DNA of 64,000 nucleotides. Origin: Selenomonadaceae bacterium. Its GTDB lineage: Bacteria > Bacillota > Negativicutes > Selenomonadales > Selenomonadaceae. The notes below the pieces were generated by a model that worked only from the letters and a program-made list of their open reading frames with translations, did no database searches and was not told the DNA's origin. Positions 43,577 through 52,786 of the stretch are shown piece after piece. Position 1 is the first letter of the stretch. The number at the start of each line of letters is the position of its first letter. The stretch covers positions 186,001 through 250,000 of the forward strand of contig JAGABT010000017.1 of the NCBI GenBank assembly GCA_017614505.1, written 5' to 3'. Both the position numbers and the translations under genes were made by a program.

Positions 43577-44833
43577 TTGGACAAGGCAAGATTCGCCGCC
43601 ATCAAAACCGTCTACGCCGTCGAGACCGAAGGCGCTTACGCTAACGTCGCCCTCGCGCAGATTCTCCGGCAGGAAAATTTATCCGACCTCGACCGCCGTT
43701 TCTGCACCGAGCTGGTTTACGGCACCGTTAAAACCGGCGCCTCCCTCGACTGGAAAATTTCCCAGTACATTAACCGCGAAGCCGACGCCAAAACCCGCGC
43801 CGTCCTCCGCGTTGGTATGTACCAGATTTTTTTTATGGACAGAGTTCCAAATTCCGCCGCCGTTAATGAATCCGTCGAAATCGCTAAAAATTTCTGCGGG
43901 CTCGGCGCCTCGAAGTTCGTCAATGGCGTTTTGCGCGCTGCTATCCGTAACCCGCGCAAGTCAGATTTTCCGGCTGACGATTTGGCGCTGAATACTTTTC
44001 ATCCGGCGTGGCTCGTAAAAATTTTCGTCGAAGAATTTGGCGCCGAGACAGCAAAAAAAATCTGCGAAGCCAATAACATTGAGCCGCCGCTCTGTCTGCG
44101 CGTCAATTTTCTCAAGGCTACCCGCGCTGAAATTCTTGCTGAACTTCCAGACGCTGAAGAATCTAAGCTGGCGCCCGAAGGTATTATCTGCAGAAAACAC
44201 GGCGCGCTGGATAAATTCAAGCCGCTCAAAACCGGCGCCTGTCAGGTGCAGGACGAAAGTTCCATGCTAGCCGCGCGTATTCTCAACCCGCGCGAAAATG
44301 AGTTCGTTATAGACTGCTGCGCCGCGCCTGGCGGCAAGGCTACGCACCTCGCCGAGCTGATGAAAAATCGCGGCAGGATTATCGCGGCGGATATTTTCCC
44401 TGTGAAACTTGAACACATTCGCCAGAATGCTAAGCGCCTCGGTATCAAAATCATTGAGCCGGTTTTAATCGACGCGCGCGAAATTGGCGATAAATTTCCT
44501 GCGCAGGCGGATAAAGTTCTGGTAGACGCGCCATGTTCCGGCTTGGGCGTGATTCGGCGCAAGGCTGATATTCGCTGGAAAAAAACTCCCGACGAAATTG
44601 CTGAGCTGCCAAAACTCCAGCGCGAAATTCTTGAAAGTGCCGCCAAAGCCGTCAAAACCGGCGGCGCGCTCGTTTACAGCACGTGCACGATTATACGCCG
44701 CGAGAATGAAGATATAGTGGAAAAATTCCTCGCCGCGCATAAAAATTTTAAACTCGTTGAGAAAAAAAATCTCCTGCCGCACGTCGACGGCACCGACGGC
44801 TTTTTCATAGCCAAAATGATTCGGGAGGCGTAA
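43577..44833 (+). CDS. rsmB: 16S rRNA m5C967 methyltransferase
   Basis: 418 residues starting at TTG 43577 with AGGAG upstream. N-terminal NusB-like RNA-binding domain (about 1-130) and SAM methyltransferase domain with IDCCAAPGGKATHLAEL, the catalytic PCSG and TCT motifs (VDAPCSGLGVIRRKADIRWK, STCTIIRRENEDIV). Operon with rlmN two bases after its stop. The usual partners def-fmt are 11 kb away. Confidence 0.92.
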   Translation: MDKARFAAIKTVYAVETEGAYANVALAQILRQENLSDLDRRFCTELVYGTVKTGASLDWKISQYINREADAKTRAVLRVGMYQIFFMDRVPNSAAVNESVEIAKNFCGLGASKFVNGVLRAAIRNPRKSDFPADDLALNTFHPAWLVKIFVEEFGAETAKKICEANNIEPPLCLRVNFLKATRAEILAELPDAEESKLAPEGIICRKHGALDKFKPLKTGACQVQDESSMLAARILNPRENEFVIDCCAAPGGKATHLAELMKNRGRIIAADIFPVKLEHIRQNAKRLGIKIIEPVLIDAREIGDKFPAQADKVLVDAPCSGLGVIRRKADIRWKKTPDEIAELPKLQREILESAAKAVKTGGALVYSTCTIIRRENEDIVEKFLAAHKNFKLVEKKNLLPHVDGTDGFFIAKMIREA

Positions 44834-44834
44834 C

Positions 44835-45866
44835 TTGAAAAATTTATTCGGACTGACCTTACAGGAACTCGAACTGGAGCTGGCAGACCTGCCGAAATTC
44901 CGCGCGAAACAAATTGCGGCGTGGCTCTACCAGCGCGGCGCCCGCTCCTTCGACGCCATGACTGACCTTTCAAAAAATCTTCGCGCAGATTTGAACGAAC
45001 GCTACGAAATTTCCACGCCGCAAGTTATCGCTCAGCTCGACTCCGACGACGGCTTGACGACGAAATTTCTGCTGCAGTTCGCGGACGGCGCAGCGGTTGA
45101 AACTGTCCTAATGCGCCACGACTACGGCAACAGCGTTTGTATTTCGACACAGGTCGGCTGCCAGATGGGCTGCAAATTCTGCGCGTCGACGCTCAACGGT
45201 CTCGACAGAAATTTGACTGCTGGCGAAATGCTCAGCGAAATTATTTTCGTCAACGATTTCCTGCGCGCTGAAAATAAAAAAGTTGACACGCTGGTTGTCA
45301 TGGGTACCGGCGAGCCGCTCACGAATTTCGACCACCTGCTGAAAATGCTGAAACTCCTGCACGAAAGTTACACGCTCGGCTTGAGTTACCGCAAAGTTAC
45401 GGTTTCGACGTGCGGTATCGTTCCGGCGATTTACCGGCTGATTGACGAAAAAATCCCCGTCACGCTGTCAATTTCGCTGCACGCGCCGGATAACAAACTG
45501 CGTTCGGAACTCATGCCGATTAACGCCGCCTTTGAACTGGACGAAGTTTTGGGCGCCGGTAACGACTACGCGCAGGCAACGGGGCGCCGCGTGACTTACG
45601 AATACATTCTGATTGGCGGCGTCAACGATACCGAGGAACACGCGCGCCAGCTTGCGAAAATTCTCGCCGGTCAGCTCTGCAACGTCAACCTGATTCCGAT
45701 TAACCCCGTCGACGAGAGGAATTTCAGCCGCCCCAGCCATAACGCCGTGCAAAAATTTTTCCATTTTCTGGATACGCACAACATTAATGTGACTGTGCGC
45801 AAGGAATTTGGCGCAGGGATTGACGCGGCTTGCGGGCAGCTGAGGAACAGAAAAATTTTTAAATAA
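44835..45866 (+). CDS. rlmN: 23S rRNA/tRNA m2A methyltransferase
   Basis: Radical-SAM enzyme that methylates A2503 of 23S rRNA and A37 of some tRNAs; 343 residues. The CQMGCKFC cluster motif near residue 114, the second catalytic Cys in VSTCGIVP and ending with VTVRKEFGAGIDAACGQL. TTG start behind GGGAGG. In other Firmicutes prpC-prkC-rsgA follow; here the GH3 gene intervenes. Confidence 0.95.
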   Translation: MKNLFGLTLQELELELADLPKFRAKQIAAWLYQRGARSFDAMTDLSKNLRADLNERYEISTPQVIAQLDSDDGLTTKFLLQFADGAAVETVLMRHDYGNSVCISTQVGCQMGCKFCASTLNGLDRNLTAGEMLSEIIFVNDFLRAENKKVDTLVVMGTGEPLTNFDHLLKMLKLLHESYTLGLSYRKVTVSTCGIVPAIYRLIDEKIPVTLSISLHAPDNKLRSELMPINAAFELDEVLGAGNDYAQATGRRVTYEYILIGGVNDTEEHARQLAKILAGQLCNVNLIPINPVDERNFSRPSHNAVQKFFHFLDTHNINVTVRKEFGAGIDAACGQLRNRKIFK

Positions 45867-45874
45867 GAAAAAAA

Positions 45875-46015
45875 AGAAGCGCCACATGGACGCACGCGCT
45901 TAAGAAGCGCCACATTAAGAAGCGCGCCATGGACGGCGCGCCGCCCGCGCCATTCGCTGGATGCGAATGCAGCGGGCAATTTTCTTTGCTACTTTCTTTT
46001 TTAAAAAGAAAGTAG
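45875..46015 (+). repeat. Three-hairpin interspersed element, copy 10
   Basis: Carries two extra partial first modules (45875-45902 and 45903-45919), then the complete palindrome (45922-45941), the two-tier stem with inner ATTCGC/GCGAAT (45943-45977) and the CTACTTTCTTT hairpin (45989-46015). It lies between convergent rlmN and the GH3 gene. Confidence 0.9.
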
Positions 46016-46038
46016 ATACTAAAAAAACTAAACCACAA

Positions 46039-48390
46039 TCATCTGATAATCGCCGGAACATTATATTTAGCGGTACGCGAATCGTTAATCACGCCGCGCC
46101 AGTTGAGTCCGAACGCGAAATCGTAGGTGTTGCCCTCGCTGTCAGTGTAGCAAACCATATCGCGCGGCACGTCCTCAAACTGTTCCTCGACGGTAATCAT
46201 ATCGCGCGGCTGCTGCATGGGGAGCAGACCCTGCGGCTCAAATTTGCCAGTAATGATATCGCAGAACGCGCGGTCGCTGACGCCGTAGCCAACCAGAATT
46301 GCGTCGGCGGCGGGCTCAATTTCGCTGAAAATCATGGGCTTATCGGCGGCGATAACTGCGATAACGGGAATGGTTCTTTCGGAGGAGTTGACGCATTCGC
46401 GGCTGTAATTGACGCTCTCGGAATCGAGCGGGTTGATAATCTGCGCAGTCTTGCCGTAGTAGGAGCGATTCTCGCCAGGGTCACCGGCAATAGAATGGCG
46501 GCGGACGGCTGGCGAATCAGCGACGTAGTTGCCGTACTGCAGGGAAATCGGAATGTAGCCTTCCTTCGCGTCGTAGCCAATCCCGTCGAACTGGTTGCCG
46601 GCGGGAATCGGGTTGCTGATAAACGCCAGCACCATATCGCACTGATTAACTCTTTCCGGCTCGAGGCGGATAATATCTTCGGGCATAGCCATCGGCTTAC
46701 CGTCGCGGTCGACGCCGCTAAAAGTGCCAATCCTGTCAGTCACGACGTTGAAATATTCCTGCACAACGTCAAGGTTGACGGGCAGAGACCAGCTGGCGGG
46801 CGTGTACGAATTGAACGGCTTGACTTCAGTCGCCTTGCGGTAGACCATCGGAATGTAAACCGTGGGCTTGCTGTAGTACGTAGCCTGATGAATAATTCCG
46901 TTTGTATTTTTGAGCATGACGATAGATTTGAGCTGAGCCTCGTAGCCGCGCCGCAAATCGTCAGCGTTACCAACTTCGCGGGCGGATTTTTCCACGTCGA
47001 GATAGGGATTTTCAAAGAGACCGAGCTGGAAAATATTTCTCAGCAGTCGCACGGCAGATTCACGGAAGCGGCGGTTCATGAAACTTTCGCCATGTTCGCG
47101 GACGCCCATTCGATAAGCGTCAAGCACGGGCTGCTTATCGTTGTTGCCGCCGAACTGGTCGACGCCAGCCATAAGCGCGCGGTAGTGGCGCTCAACTTCG
47201 GAAATATTTTCGACGCCCCACGCCATGGAAAGCCGCTTATCGGTGTCCCACGTAACGCACCAGTCGGTGCAGATAACGCCGTCGTAGTTGTAGCGGTTGC
47301 GCAGGAGGTCGATTTTGTACTTGCTATAGGCGCTGCCAACCTTTTCGCCGAGGGAGCCGTCGTCGCTCCACGCAATAGAGTAGGACATCATGACAGCCGA
47401 GGGCATACCCGCCGCGCCGCCGTTGTTCATCGCCGCTTCAAAGGGAATGAGCTGCGTCTGGAACGCGCCGCCTGGGTAAACCGCGTATTTGCCGTAGCGC
47501 GAATGCGCCTCGCGCCCGCCTTCACCAACGCCGTCGCCCGGGAAATGTTTCATCATGGCGTTAATGCTGTATTCGCCCCAGCCGGTATCGACGCCGTTTT
47601 TAATCGTTTCCTGCGCGCCGTAAATCGACGCCCGCGCCATATCGCGTGCCAGCGCGGGGTCTTCACCGAAAGTGCCGTAGTTCCTCGTCCAGCGCGGGTC
47701 GGTTGCTAAATCAATCTGCGGAGAAAGCCCCGTGCCAATTCCAAGCAGGCGGTATTCTTTGGCGTAGGTTGCGGCAAAATCGCGAACAATTTCAGGGTCG
47801 AACGTCGCCGCCAGTCCGAGATTTGAAGGCCAGCGCGAAACGTTATCTTCCGCAGTTTTAAGGTAAACGCCGTTGCCGCGGGCATCGTTGCGCGGGTCGG
47901 AACTGGTATTCGCCGGAATTGCGAAGGGCAGACTTTCCGCATAAGCCTGCAGGGCGTTATTCCATTGCGCGGTAAGCGCGGCGCTGGCGCTGGTGTCAGC
48001 GTTCAGCACCGTACGAATGTTGTCCACGCCGAGCATTTTCCGCTGCTCGTCATTGAGCTCCGGCGTCATCTTCCGCTGGTGCATACTGTAAAGCATCAAG
48101 CCGGCAATCTGGTCAATGCTGATTTGCGCCGCCAAATCTTCCGCGCGCTGCTGAGGCGAAAGGCGCCAATCCTCGTAGCGGTCGAGCCGCCCGTTGCGGT
48201 TCATGTCCTTGAAATAATAGCCGCCGACGTTCAAAATCTTTACGCCGGAATCTGGCGAATACCCAAGCTGCGCGCCGCCGTAGTTGTTGATGACCGAATA
48301 ATTCACCGCCGCGCTCGCAAGCCCGCTGCTCAAAATTCCCGCCGAGACCATTGCGCAAATTCCAAGCACCGCCTTTTTTTTGAGTTTCAT
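46039..48390 (-). CDS. Secreted beta-glucosidase-type glycoside hydrolase family 3
   Basis: 783 residues with a signal peptide (about 1-27). GH3 layout: an N-terminal barrel with KHFPGDGVGEGGREAHSRYG, and the catalytic nucleophile Asp in ICTDWCVTWD, followed by the second sandwich domain. An EF-hand-like Ca2+ loop (DMNRNGRLDRYED) is seen near residue 62. It would hydrolyse beta-linked disaccharides such as cellobiose made by the GH9 enzyme, though its substrate is not shown. Start ATG 48390 behind GGGGAGGT. Confidence 0.88.
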   Translation of the reverse strand: MKLKKKAVLGICAMVSAGILSSGLASAAVNYSVINNYGGAQLGYSPDSGVKILNVGGYYFKDMNRNGRLDRYEDWRLSPQQRAEDLAAQISIDQIAGLMLYSMHQRKMTPELNDEQRKMLGVDNIRTVLNADTSASAALTAQWNNALQAYAESLPFAIPANTSSDPRNDARGNGVYLKTAEDNVSRWPSNLGLAATFDPEIVRDFAATYAKEYRLLGIGTGLSPQIDLATDPRWTRNYGTFGEDPALARDMARASIYGAQETIKNGVDTGWGEYSINAMMKHFPGDGVGEGGREAHSRYGKYAVYPGGAFQTQLIPFEAAMNNGGAAGMPSAVMMSYSIAWSDDGSLGEKVGSAYSKYKIDLLRNRYNYDGVICTDWCVTWDTDKRLSMAWGVENISEVERHYRALMAGVDQFGGNNDKQPVLDAYRMGVREHGESFMNRRFRESAVRLLRNIFQLGLFENPYLDVEKSAREVGNADDLRRGYEAQLKSIVMLKNTNGIIHQATYYSKPTVYIPMVYRKATEVKPFNSYTPASWSLPVNLDVVQEYFNVVTDRIGTFSGVDRDGKPMAMPEDIIRLEPERVNQCDMVLAFISNPIPAGNQFDGIGYDAKEGYIPISLQYGNYVADSPAVRRHSIAGDPGENRSYYGKTAQIINPLDSESVNYSRECVNSSERTIPVIAVIAADKPMIFSEIEPAADAILVGYGVSDRAFCDIITGKFEPQGLLPMQQPRDMITVEEQFEDVPRDMVCYTDSEGNTYDFAFGLNWRGVINDSRTAKYNVPAIIR

Positions 48391-48418
48391 GACATTACCT
48401 CCCCGAAAAATTTTCTTA

Positions 48419-48448
48419 ATTTTATCACAGTGCATTGACAACGTTCAA
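48419..48448 (-). promoter_or_regulatory. Promoter of the GH3 gene
   Basis: TTGAAC, 18 nt spacer, TAAAAT on the minus strand. The spacer is one longer than usual, so confidence is moderate. Confidence 0.45.
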
Positions 48449-48484
48449 GCGCAAAAATAATTTCAATTTTTTTTCAGAAAGGGG

Positions 48485-48513
48485 TTACCATAAATTGACA
48501 ACTGTGCTATAAT
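48485..48513 (+). promoter_or_regulatory. Promoter of the FHA-PP2C-PASTA kinase operon
   Basis: TTACCA, 17 nt spacer ending TGC, then TATAAT (extended -10). Confidence 0.65.
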
Positions 48514-48546
48514 GACGCCGAAAATTTATTGGGAGGCGAAGCGGCT

Positions 48547-49320
48547 TTGAATTTAACCAGCGTAATCAGCGGGCAGATAGCGAATTTGTTTCAGAAGCGC
48601 GGCGAAATTGAGCCGCCGGAGCTTGTCAAAGCGCTTGAGCGGGAAATTGTCCGGCAGAAAAAAACAGTTGACGGCGTACACGTGGTGCCGAATGACTACA
48701 CAATTTTTCTGAGCGACGACGACTGCCACCGCCTCAGCGCTGCCCGCGTTTTGAAGGCTCTTTATGAAGCCGTCGAGCGCAAGACCATTCGCGAAAATTG
48801 TTTCATGGACGGCACGCTCAAAGTTCGTATCGAAAAAATTTCCGAGGGCGATGCCGCTATCGTTGTCGAGTCGAAGTACGTTGACGACGCGGATTTGAAG
48901 GAAGACACAATCGATTTGGAAAATGACGTGCTGTCGAAGACCCTGCTGGAAAACGGCGACATTACCAACAGCGCCACGATTATCGCGGACAAGACCAAAA
49001 TCACGGCGTCGATGAAAACTTCCACGCGGAAAATTTCCTACCATATCGCGGTTATCACGGACTCGGAGACTTCGGAAATTGTGCTGGGCGAAAGCCAGGT
49101 TTATCTTGGGCGCAGGGAAACCAACGACTTTGTGCTGAATGACGAGGGCGCGTCGAGGATTCACGCATACATTTCCTACGAGCGCCACCGTCACGTTCTG
49201 CGCGACGCCGGAAGTCTGAACGGTACCTTCGTCAACAAAAAGCCCGTCACGCGCTGCGACCTGCGCCACGGCGATAAAATTCTAATCGGCAGTACCACGC
49301 TGATTTACAAAGTTCTTTAA
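48547..49320 (+). CDS. FHA-domain protein with DUF3662-type N-terminal domain
   Basis: 257 residues. N-terminal domain (about 1-110) matches the FhaA/DUF3662 layout; a linker (about 110-165) follows; the FHA domain (about 170-255) has the conserved GRRETNDFVLNDEGASRIHAYI and GSLNGTFVNKKPV. FHA domains bind phosphothreonine, so it should recognise targets of the PASTA kinase two genes on. TTG start with GGGAGG. No transmembrane segment. Confidence 0.85.
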   Translation: MNLTSVISGQIANLFQKRGEIEPPELVKALEREIVRQKKTVDGVHVVPNDYTIFLSDDDCHRLSAARVLKALYEAVERKTIRENCFMDGTLKVRIEKISEGDAAIVVESKYVDDADLKEDTIDLENDVLSKTLLENGDITNSATIIADKTKITASMKTSTRKISYHIAVITDSETSEIVLGESQVYLGRRETNDFVLNDEGASRIHAYISYERHRHVLRDAGSLNGTFVNKKPVTRCDLRHGDKILIGSTTLIYKVL

Positions 49321-49332
49321 GGAGGGGCGGCA

Positions 49333-50031
49333 ATGTCCAAAGTTTACCACGCCACGCACGTCGGCAAAGTCAGAAATAATAACGAGGACGCGCTGATTTA
49401 CATTGAGCCGGAAACTTTCGTCGTGGCGGACGGAATGGGCGGAGCTGCCGCCGGTGAAATTGCCAGCCGTATGCTCGTCGAAACGGTTGAAGATTTTCTG
49501 CCGAGCGTTCCCAGACCGTGGCACGAAGATATTCTGCAGAAATCCATTCTCAAAGCCAACGCCGCGATTCTGCGCACTGCGCGAAGCAACGAAAATTACC
49601 GCGGCATGGGTACCACGGCGACGATTCTGCACCTCTACGACGGGCGCGCGTACTACGCCCACGTTGGCGATAGCAGGCTTTACCGGCTCAGAAATAATCA
49701 GCTGGAACAAATTACCGAGGATCATTCCTACGTTGAAGAACTGGTGCGGCGCGGCACGCTGACGCCGGAGGAAGCCCGCGTTCACCCGCTGAAAAATCTT
49801 CTGACGCAGGCTGTTGGCGTGATTGAAGAAATTTCGGTCGACACCGCCAGTTTTTCCGTGGCGGACGGCGATATTTACCTTTTGTGTACCGACGGTCTGA
49901 CAAACATGATTAGCGATAAGACCATTGCCGAAATTCTGTCGAACAGCTCCAGCCCCGTCGAGGAGCTGATTGACGCCGCGCTCGATAACGGCGGTCACGA
50001 TAACATTTCGGCGATTGTCATTGTAGTTTAG
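49333..50031 (+). CDS. prpC: PP2C-family protein phosphatase (PrpC/Stp)
   Basis: Metal-dependent phosphatase reversing PrkC action; 232 residues. The PP2C motifs NNNEDA, VADGMGGAAAGE, GMGTTAT, HVGDSRLYRL and DGLTNMISD, GHDNISAIVI, place the metal-binding Asp residues at the start and end. Followed 16 nt later by prkC. Confidence 0.93.
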   Translation: MSKVYHATHVGKVRNNNEDALIYIEPETFVVADGMGGAAAGEIASRMLVETVEDFLPSVPRPWHEDILQKSILKANAAILRTARSNENYRGMGTTATILHLYDGRAYYAHVGDSRLYRLRNNQLEQITEDHSYVEELVRRGTLTPEEARVHPLKNLLTQAVGVIEEISVDTASFSVADGDIYLLCTDGLTNMISDKTIAEILSNSSSPVEELIDAALDNGGHDNISAIVIVV

Positions 50032-50046
50032 AAGGGAGGAACTTTT

Positions 50047-51879
50047 ATGTTAGGACGAGTTTTGTGCGAGCGCTACGAACTCGAAGAAAAAATCGGCAGC
50101 GGCGGCATGGCGGAAGTTTACCGCGCTCATGACAAACTGCTTGACCGCGCGGTTGCCGTGAAAATTCTGCACGAGGCTTACCGCTCGGACGCCGAATTTG
50201 TAGAGAAATTCCAGCGCGAAGCTCAGGCGGCGGCGCGGCTTTCTCACCCGAACATTGTCAACGTTTACGACGTGGGCATTGACGGTATCGACCATTTCAT
50301 CGTTATGGAGCTCATTCCCTGCAGTTCGCTCAAGGATAAAATCCGCGAGGAAGGAGCGCTGGAAATTTTTACCGCCGTGAAAATCGCCAAGGACATCGCC
50401 TGCGGACTGGCGCACGCTCACGCCAATAATCTTGTTCACTGCGACATTAAGCCGCACAATATTTTAATGACGCCCGATGGTCACGCGAAAATTGCGGACT
50501 TTGGAATTGCGCGCGCTGTCACCGAATCGACAATGACTTACGACGGGAATGTTATCGGTTCGGTGCATTATTTTTCGCCGGAACAGGCGCAGGGCGGCGC
50601 TATTACGCCCAAATCGGACGTTTATTCGCTGGGAATCGTCATGTACGAAATGCTGACGAACCGCCTGCCGTTCAACGGGGACAAAGCGCTGGCAATAGCG
50701 AAAAAGCACATCGAGGAAGACCCCGCGCCGCCAATTTCATTCCGCCCGCAAATTCCGCCAATGCTTGAAGCAATCGTCCTGCGCGCAATGAACAAGGAGC
50801 CGGAGCATCGTCCGTCCAGTTTCGATATGATTCAGTCGCTGTCGAACATCGAAGCGAATTTGAGCATTGAGCAGCTTGACGACCCCGATGCCACTAAAAT
50901 TCTGCCGCGCGTTAAAACTGCAGATCTGACGCCGCGCCGCAACATTCGCGAAAACGCCGTTAAGATTATCGAATCGAAGCCTAAGGTTAAGCCCGCCGAA
51001 AAAATTTTCCTGCGCTCAAAAGCATTTATTTTTGGACTTATTCTGGTACTCATTGCAGGATTCGGCGCCGGATTCATCATGGCTTTCGGGCAGGTTGCGG
51101 AAAGTGAAATTGTTGCCGTGCCGGACGTTGCCGGTAAGCAGCTCGGACTTGCGCGCCAGCTCCTTGAAGACGGCAGGCTCCGCGTCAGTGTCGCCGAAAT
51201 TTACGACGCAAGCGTTCCAGCCGGTCAGGTTGTCGCGCAGGACCCAATCGCTGGCAGGAACGTAAAGGCGGAGCGCCTCGTCACGATTTACGTCAGCAAG
51301 GGCGGCGAGACGATTAGCATGCCCGACCTTATCGGCTTGAAGAAAAACAATGCTATCGACCGCATTAAAAAGCTCGGTCTGCAGCTCGGCGCGGTCTACG
51401 AAAAAGATTCTGAACTTGAGCCTGGAACAATCCTTTCGCACGACCCGATTATCGGCACCAAAATCAATCGCGGGCAGGTTATCGACCTTGTAGTTTCGCA
51501 CGGTTCCGCCGTATCCATTGCGCCCCGTTACAATCGCGCAGAAGCCGCCAGCGCGCCCAAAACCATGGTCATCGAAAGGACTTACGTGCCGGACGTGCAA
51601 AACGTTATGCTTGACGTTGCGAAAAGCAGCGTCGAACAGCGCGGGCTTAGCGTCGGCACCGTCACCTACCGCGAAAGTGCGCAGAACGACGGCACAATTC
51701 TCAGCCAGAATCCTCTGCCCGCCGCCTACGTCGAACTCGGCACGCCCATTGACTTTGTAGTTTCGCGGAGCGCAGGTTTCTACGATAACCCAGAAATTGA
51801 AAATATTTACGCCGACAGCGAAGTTGTCGAGGCGCCGTTCGAGCAAAGTTTTGAAATTCCTGAGACTGAAGACAGATGA
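50047..51879 (+). CDS. prkC: PASTA-domain Ser/Thr protein kinase (PrkC type)
   Basis: Membrane receptor kinase for peptidoglycan fragments, 610 residues. Kinase domain about 10-275: glycine loop GSGGMAEVY, VKIL lysine, DFG, but the catalytic loop reads HCDIKPHN, where Cys replaces the common Arg. A transmembrane segment at about 327-348 is followed by three PASTA repeats (from IVAVPDVAGKQL, SMPDLIGLKKNN and VPDVQNVMLDV), and an acidic C-terminus. Its TGA overlaps the ATG of rsgA. Confidence 0.93.
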   Translation: MLGRVLCERYELEEKIGSGGMAEVYRAHDKLLDRAVAVKILHEAYRSDAEFVEKFQREAQAAARLSHPNIVNVYDVGIDGIDHFIVMELIPCSSLKDKIREEGALEIFTAVKIAKDIACGLAHAHANNLVHCDIKPHNILMTPDGHAKIADFGIARAVTESTMTYDGNVIGSVHYFSPEQAQGGAITPKSDVYSLGIVMYEMLTNRLPFNGDKALAIAKKHIEEDPAPPISFRPQIPPMLEAIVLRAMNKEPEHRPSSFDMIQSLSNIEANLSIEQLDDPDATKILPRVKTADLTPRRNIRENAVKIIESKPKVKPAEKIFLRSKAFIFGLILVLIAGFGAGFIMAFGQVAESEIVAVPDVAGKQLGLARQLLEDGRLRVSVAEIYDASVPAGQVVAQDPIAGRNVKAERLVTIYVSKGGETISMPDLIGLKKNNAIDRIKKLGLQLGAVYEKDSELEPGTILSHDPIIGTKINRGQVIDLVVSHGSAVSIAPRYNRAEAASAPKTMVIERTYVPDVQNVMLDVAKSSVEQRGLSVGTVTYRESAQNDGTILSQNPLPAAYVELGTPIDFVVSRSAGFYDNPEIENIYADSEVVEAPFEQSFEIPETEDR

Positions 51880-52736
51880 TTGGACGCGTTATAAAATTTT
51901 ACAACAGCTTTTTCTTCGTGAAGTTCGAAGGTGAACTGATTCCCTGCAAACTGCGCGGACTTTTAAAGCGGGATAAAAATTCCGGCAGTGCGGTTTGTCC
52001 AGGCGATTTTGTGGAAATTTCAAAGCTGAAGGACGGCTCCGGCGTTATCGAAAGAGTTCAGCCGCGTCGAAGTTTGCTAAGCCGCCCCGCCGTCGCCAAC
52101 GTCGACAGGATTATTCTGACATTCGCCGCCGCCCAGCCGGATTTGAATCGCCTGCTTTTGAACAGATTTATCGCGCTGGCTGAATTTTCCCAGCTGACTG
52201 AAATTATAATTTGCATTAATAAAATCGATTTGGCGGGCGATAAAAATTTCCTCGCCGAATACGAAAATCTTTACCGCGTCGTTCGCACTTCAGCGCATGA
52301 CGGCACTGGTGTTGAAAATCTGCGCGAAATTATTTCTGGCGGCGTGACGGTCTTCGCAGGTCCGAGCGGCGTCGGTAAGAGTTCCCTGCTCAACGCTATC
52401 GATTCGCGGCTCAGGCTTAAAACTGGTGAAGTCAGCGAAAAGATTCTGCGCGGCAAGCATACAACGCGCGTCGCTGAGCTGATTGAATTTGGCGGCGGGT
52501 TTCTGGTAGATACGCCTGGTTTCAGCGCGGTTGAGCTCAAGGATTTGGGAATTGGCGCGGACAATCTGCGTGAGCAGTTCAAGGAGTTCGGCGAATTTGC
52601 GCACGAGTGTAAATTTCTGAACGGGTGCAGTCACAGCCACGAGCCGAGCTGCGGCGTAAGGGCGGCGGCTGACGCTGGCAAGATTCTGCGCGAACGCTAC
52701 GAAAGTTATCTGACATTGTTAAACGAACTGAAATAA
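51876..52736 (+). CDS. rsgA: Small ribosomal subunit biogenesis GTPase RsgA
   Basis: Circularly permuted GTPase acting in 30S assembly, 286 residues. OB domain first, then NKIDL (G4), GPSGVGKSSLLN (G1) and DTPGFSAVEL (G3), with the C-terminal zinc motif CKFLNGCSHSHEPSC. ATGA overlap with prkC. It closes the signalling operon, followed by a bidirectional terminator. Confidence 0.94.
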   Translation: MIGRVIKFYNSFFFVKFEGELIPCKLRGLLKRDKNSGSAVCPGDFVEISKLKDGSGVIERVQPRRSLLSRPAVANVDRIILTFAAAQPDLNRLLLNRFIALAEFSQLTEIIICINKIDLAGDKNFLAEYENLYRVVRTSAHDGTGVENLREIISGGVTVFAGPSGVGKSSLLNAIDSRLRLKTGEVSEKILRGKHTTRVAELIEFGGGFLVDTPGFSAVELKDLGIGADNLREQFKEFGEFAHECKFLNGCSHSHEPSCGVRAAADAGKILRERYESYLTLLNELK

Positions 52737-52740
52737 AAAA

Positions 52741-52773
52741 CGGCAAGCCCGCAAGCCTGCCGCTATTTTTTTT
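52741..52773. terminator. Bidirectional terminator between rsgA and the secreted-protein operon
   Basis: CGGCAAGC and GCCTGCCG form a stem with one mismatch, with T-runs on one side and an A-run (T-run on the other strand) on the other. Confidence 0.82.
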
Positions 52774-52786
52774 GCGCCGAGATATT

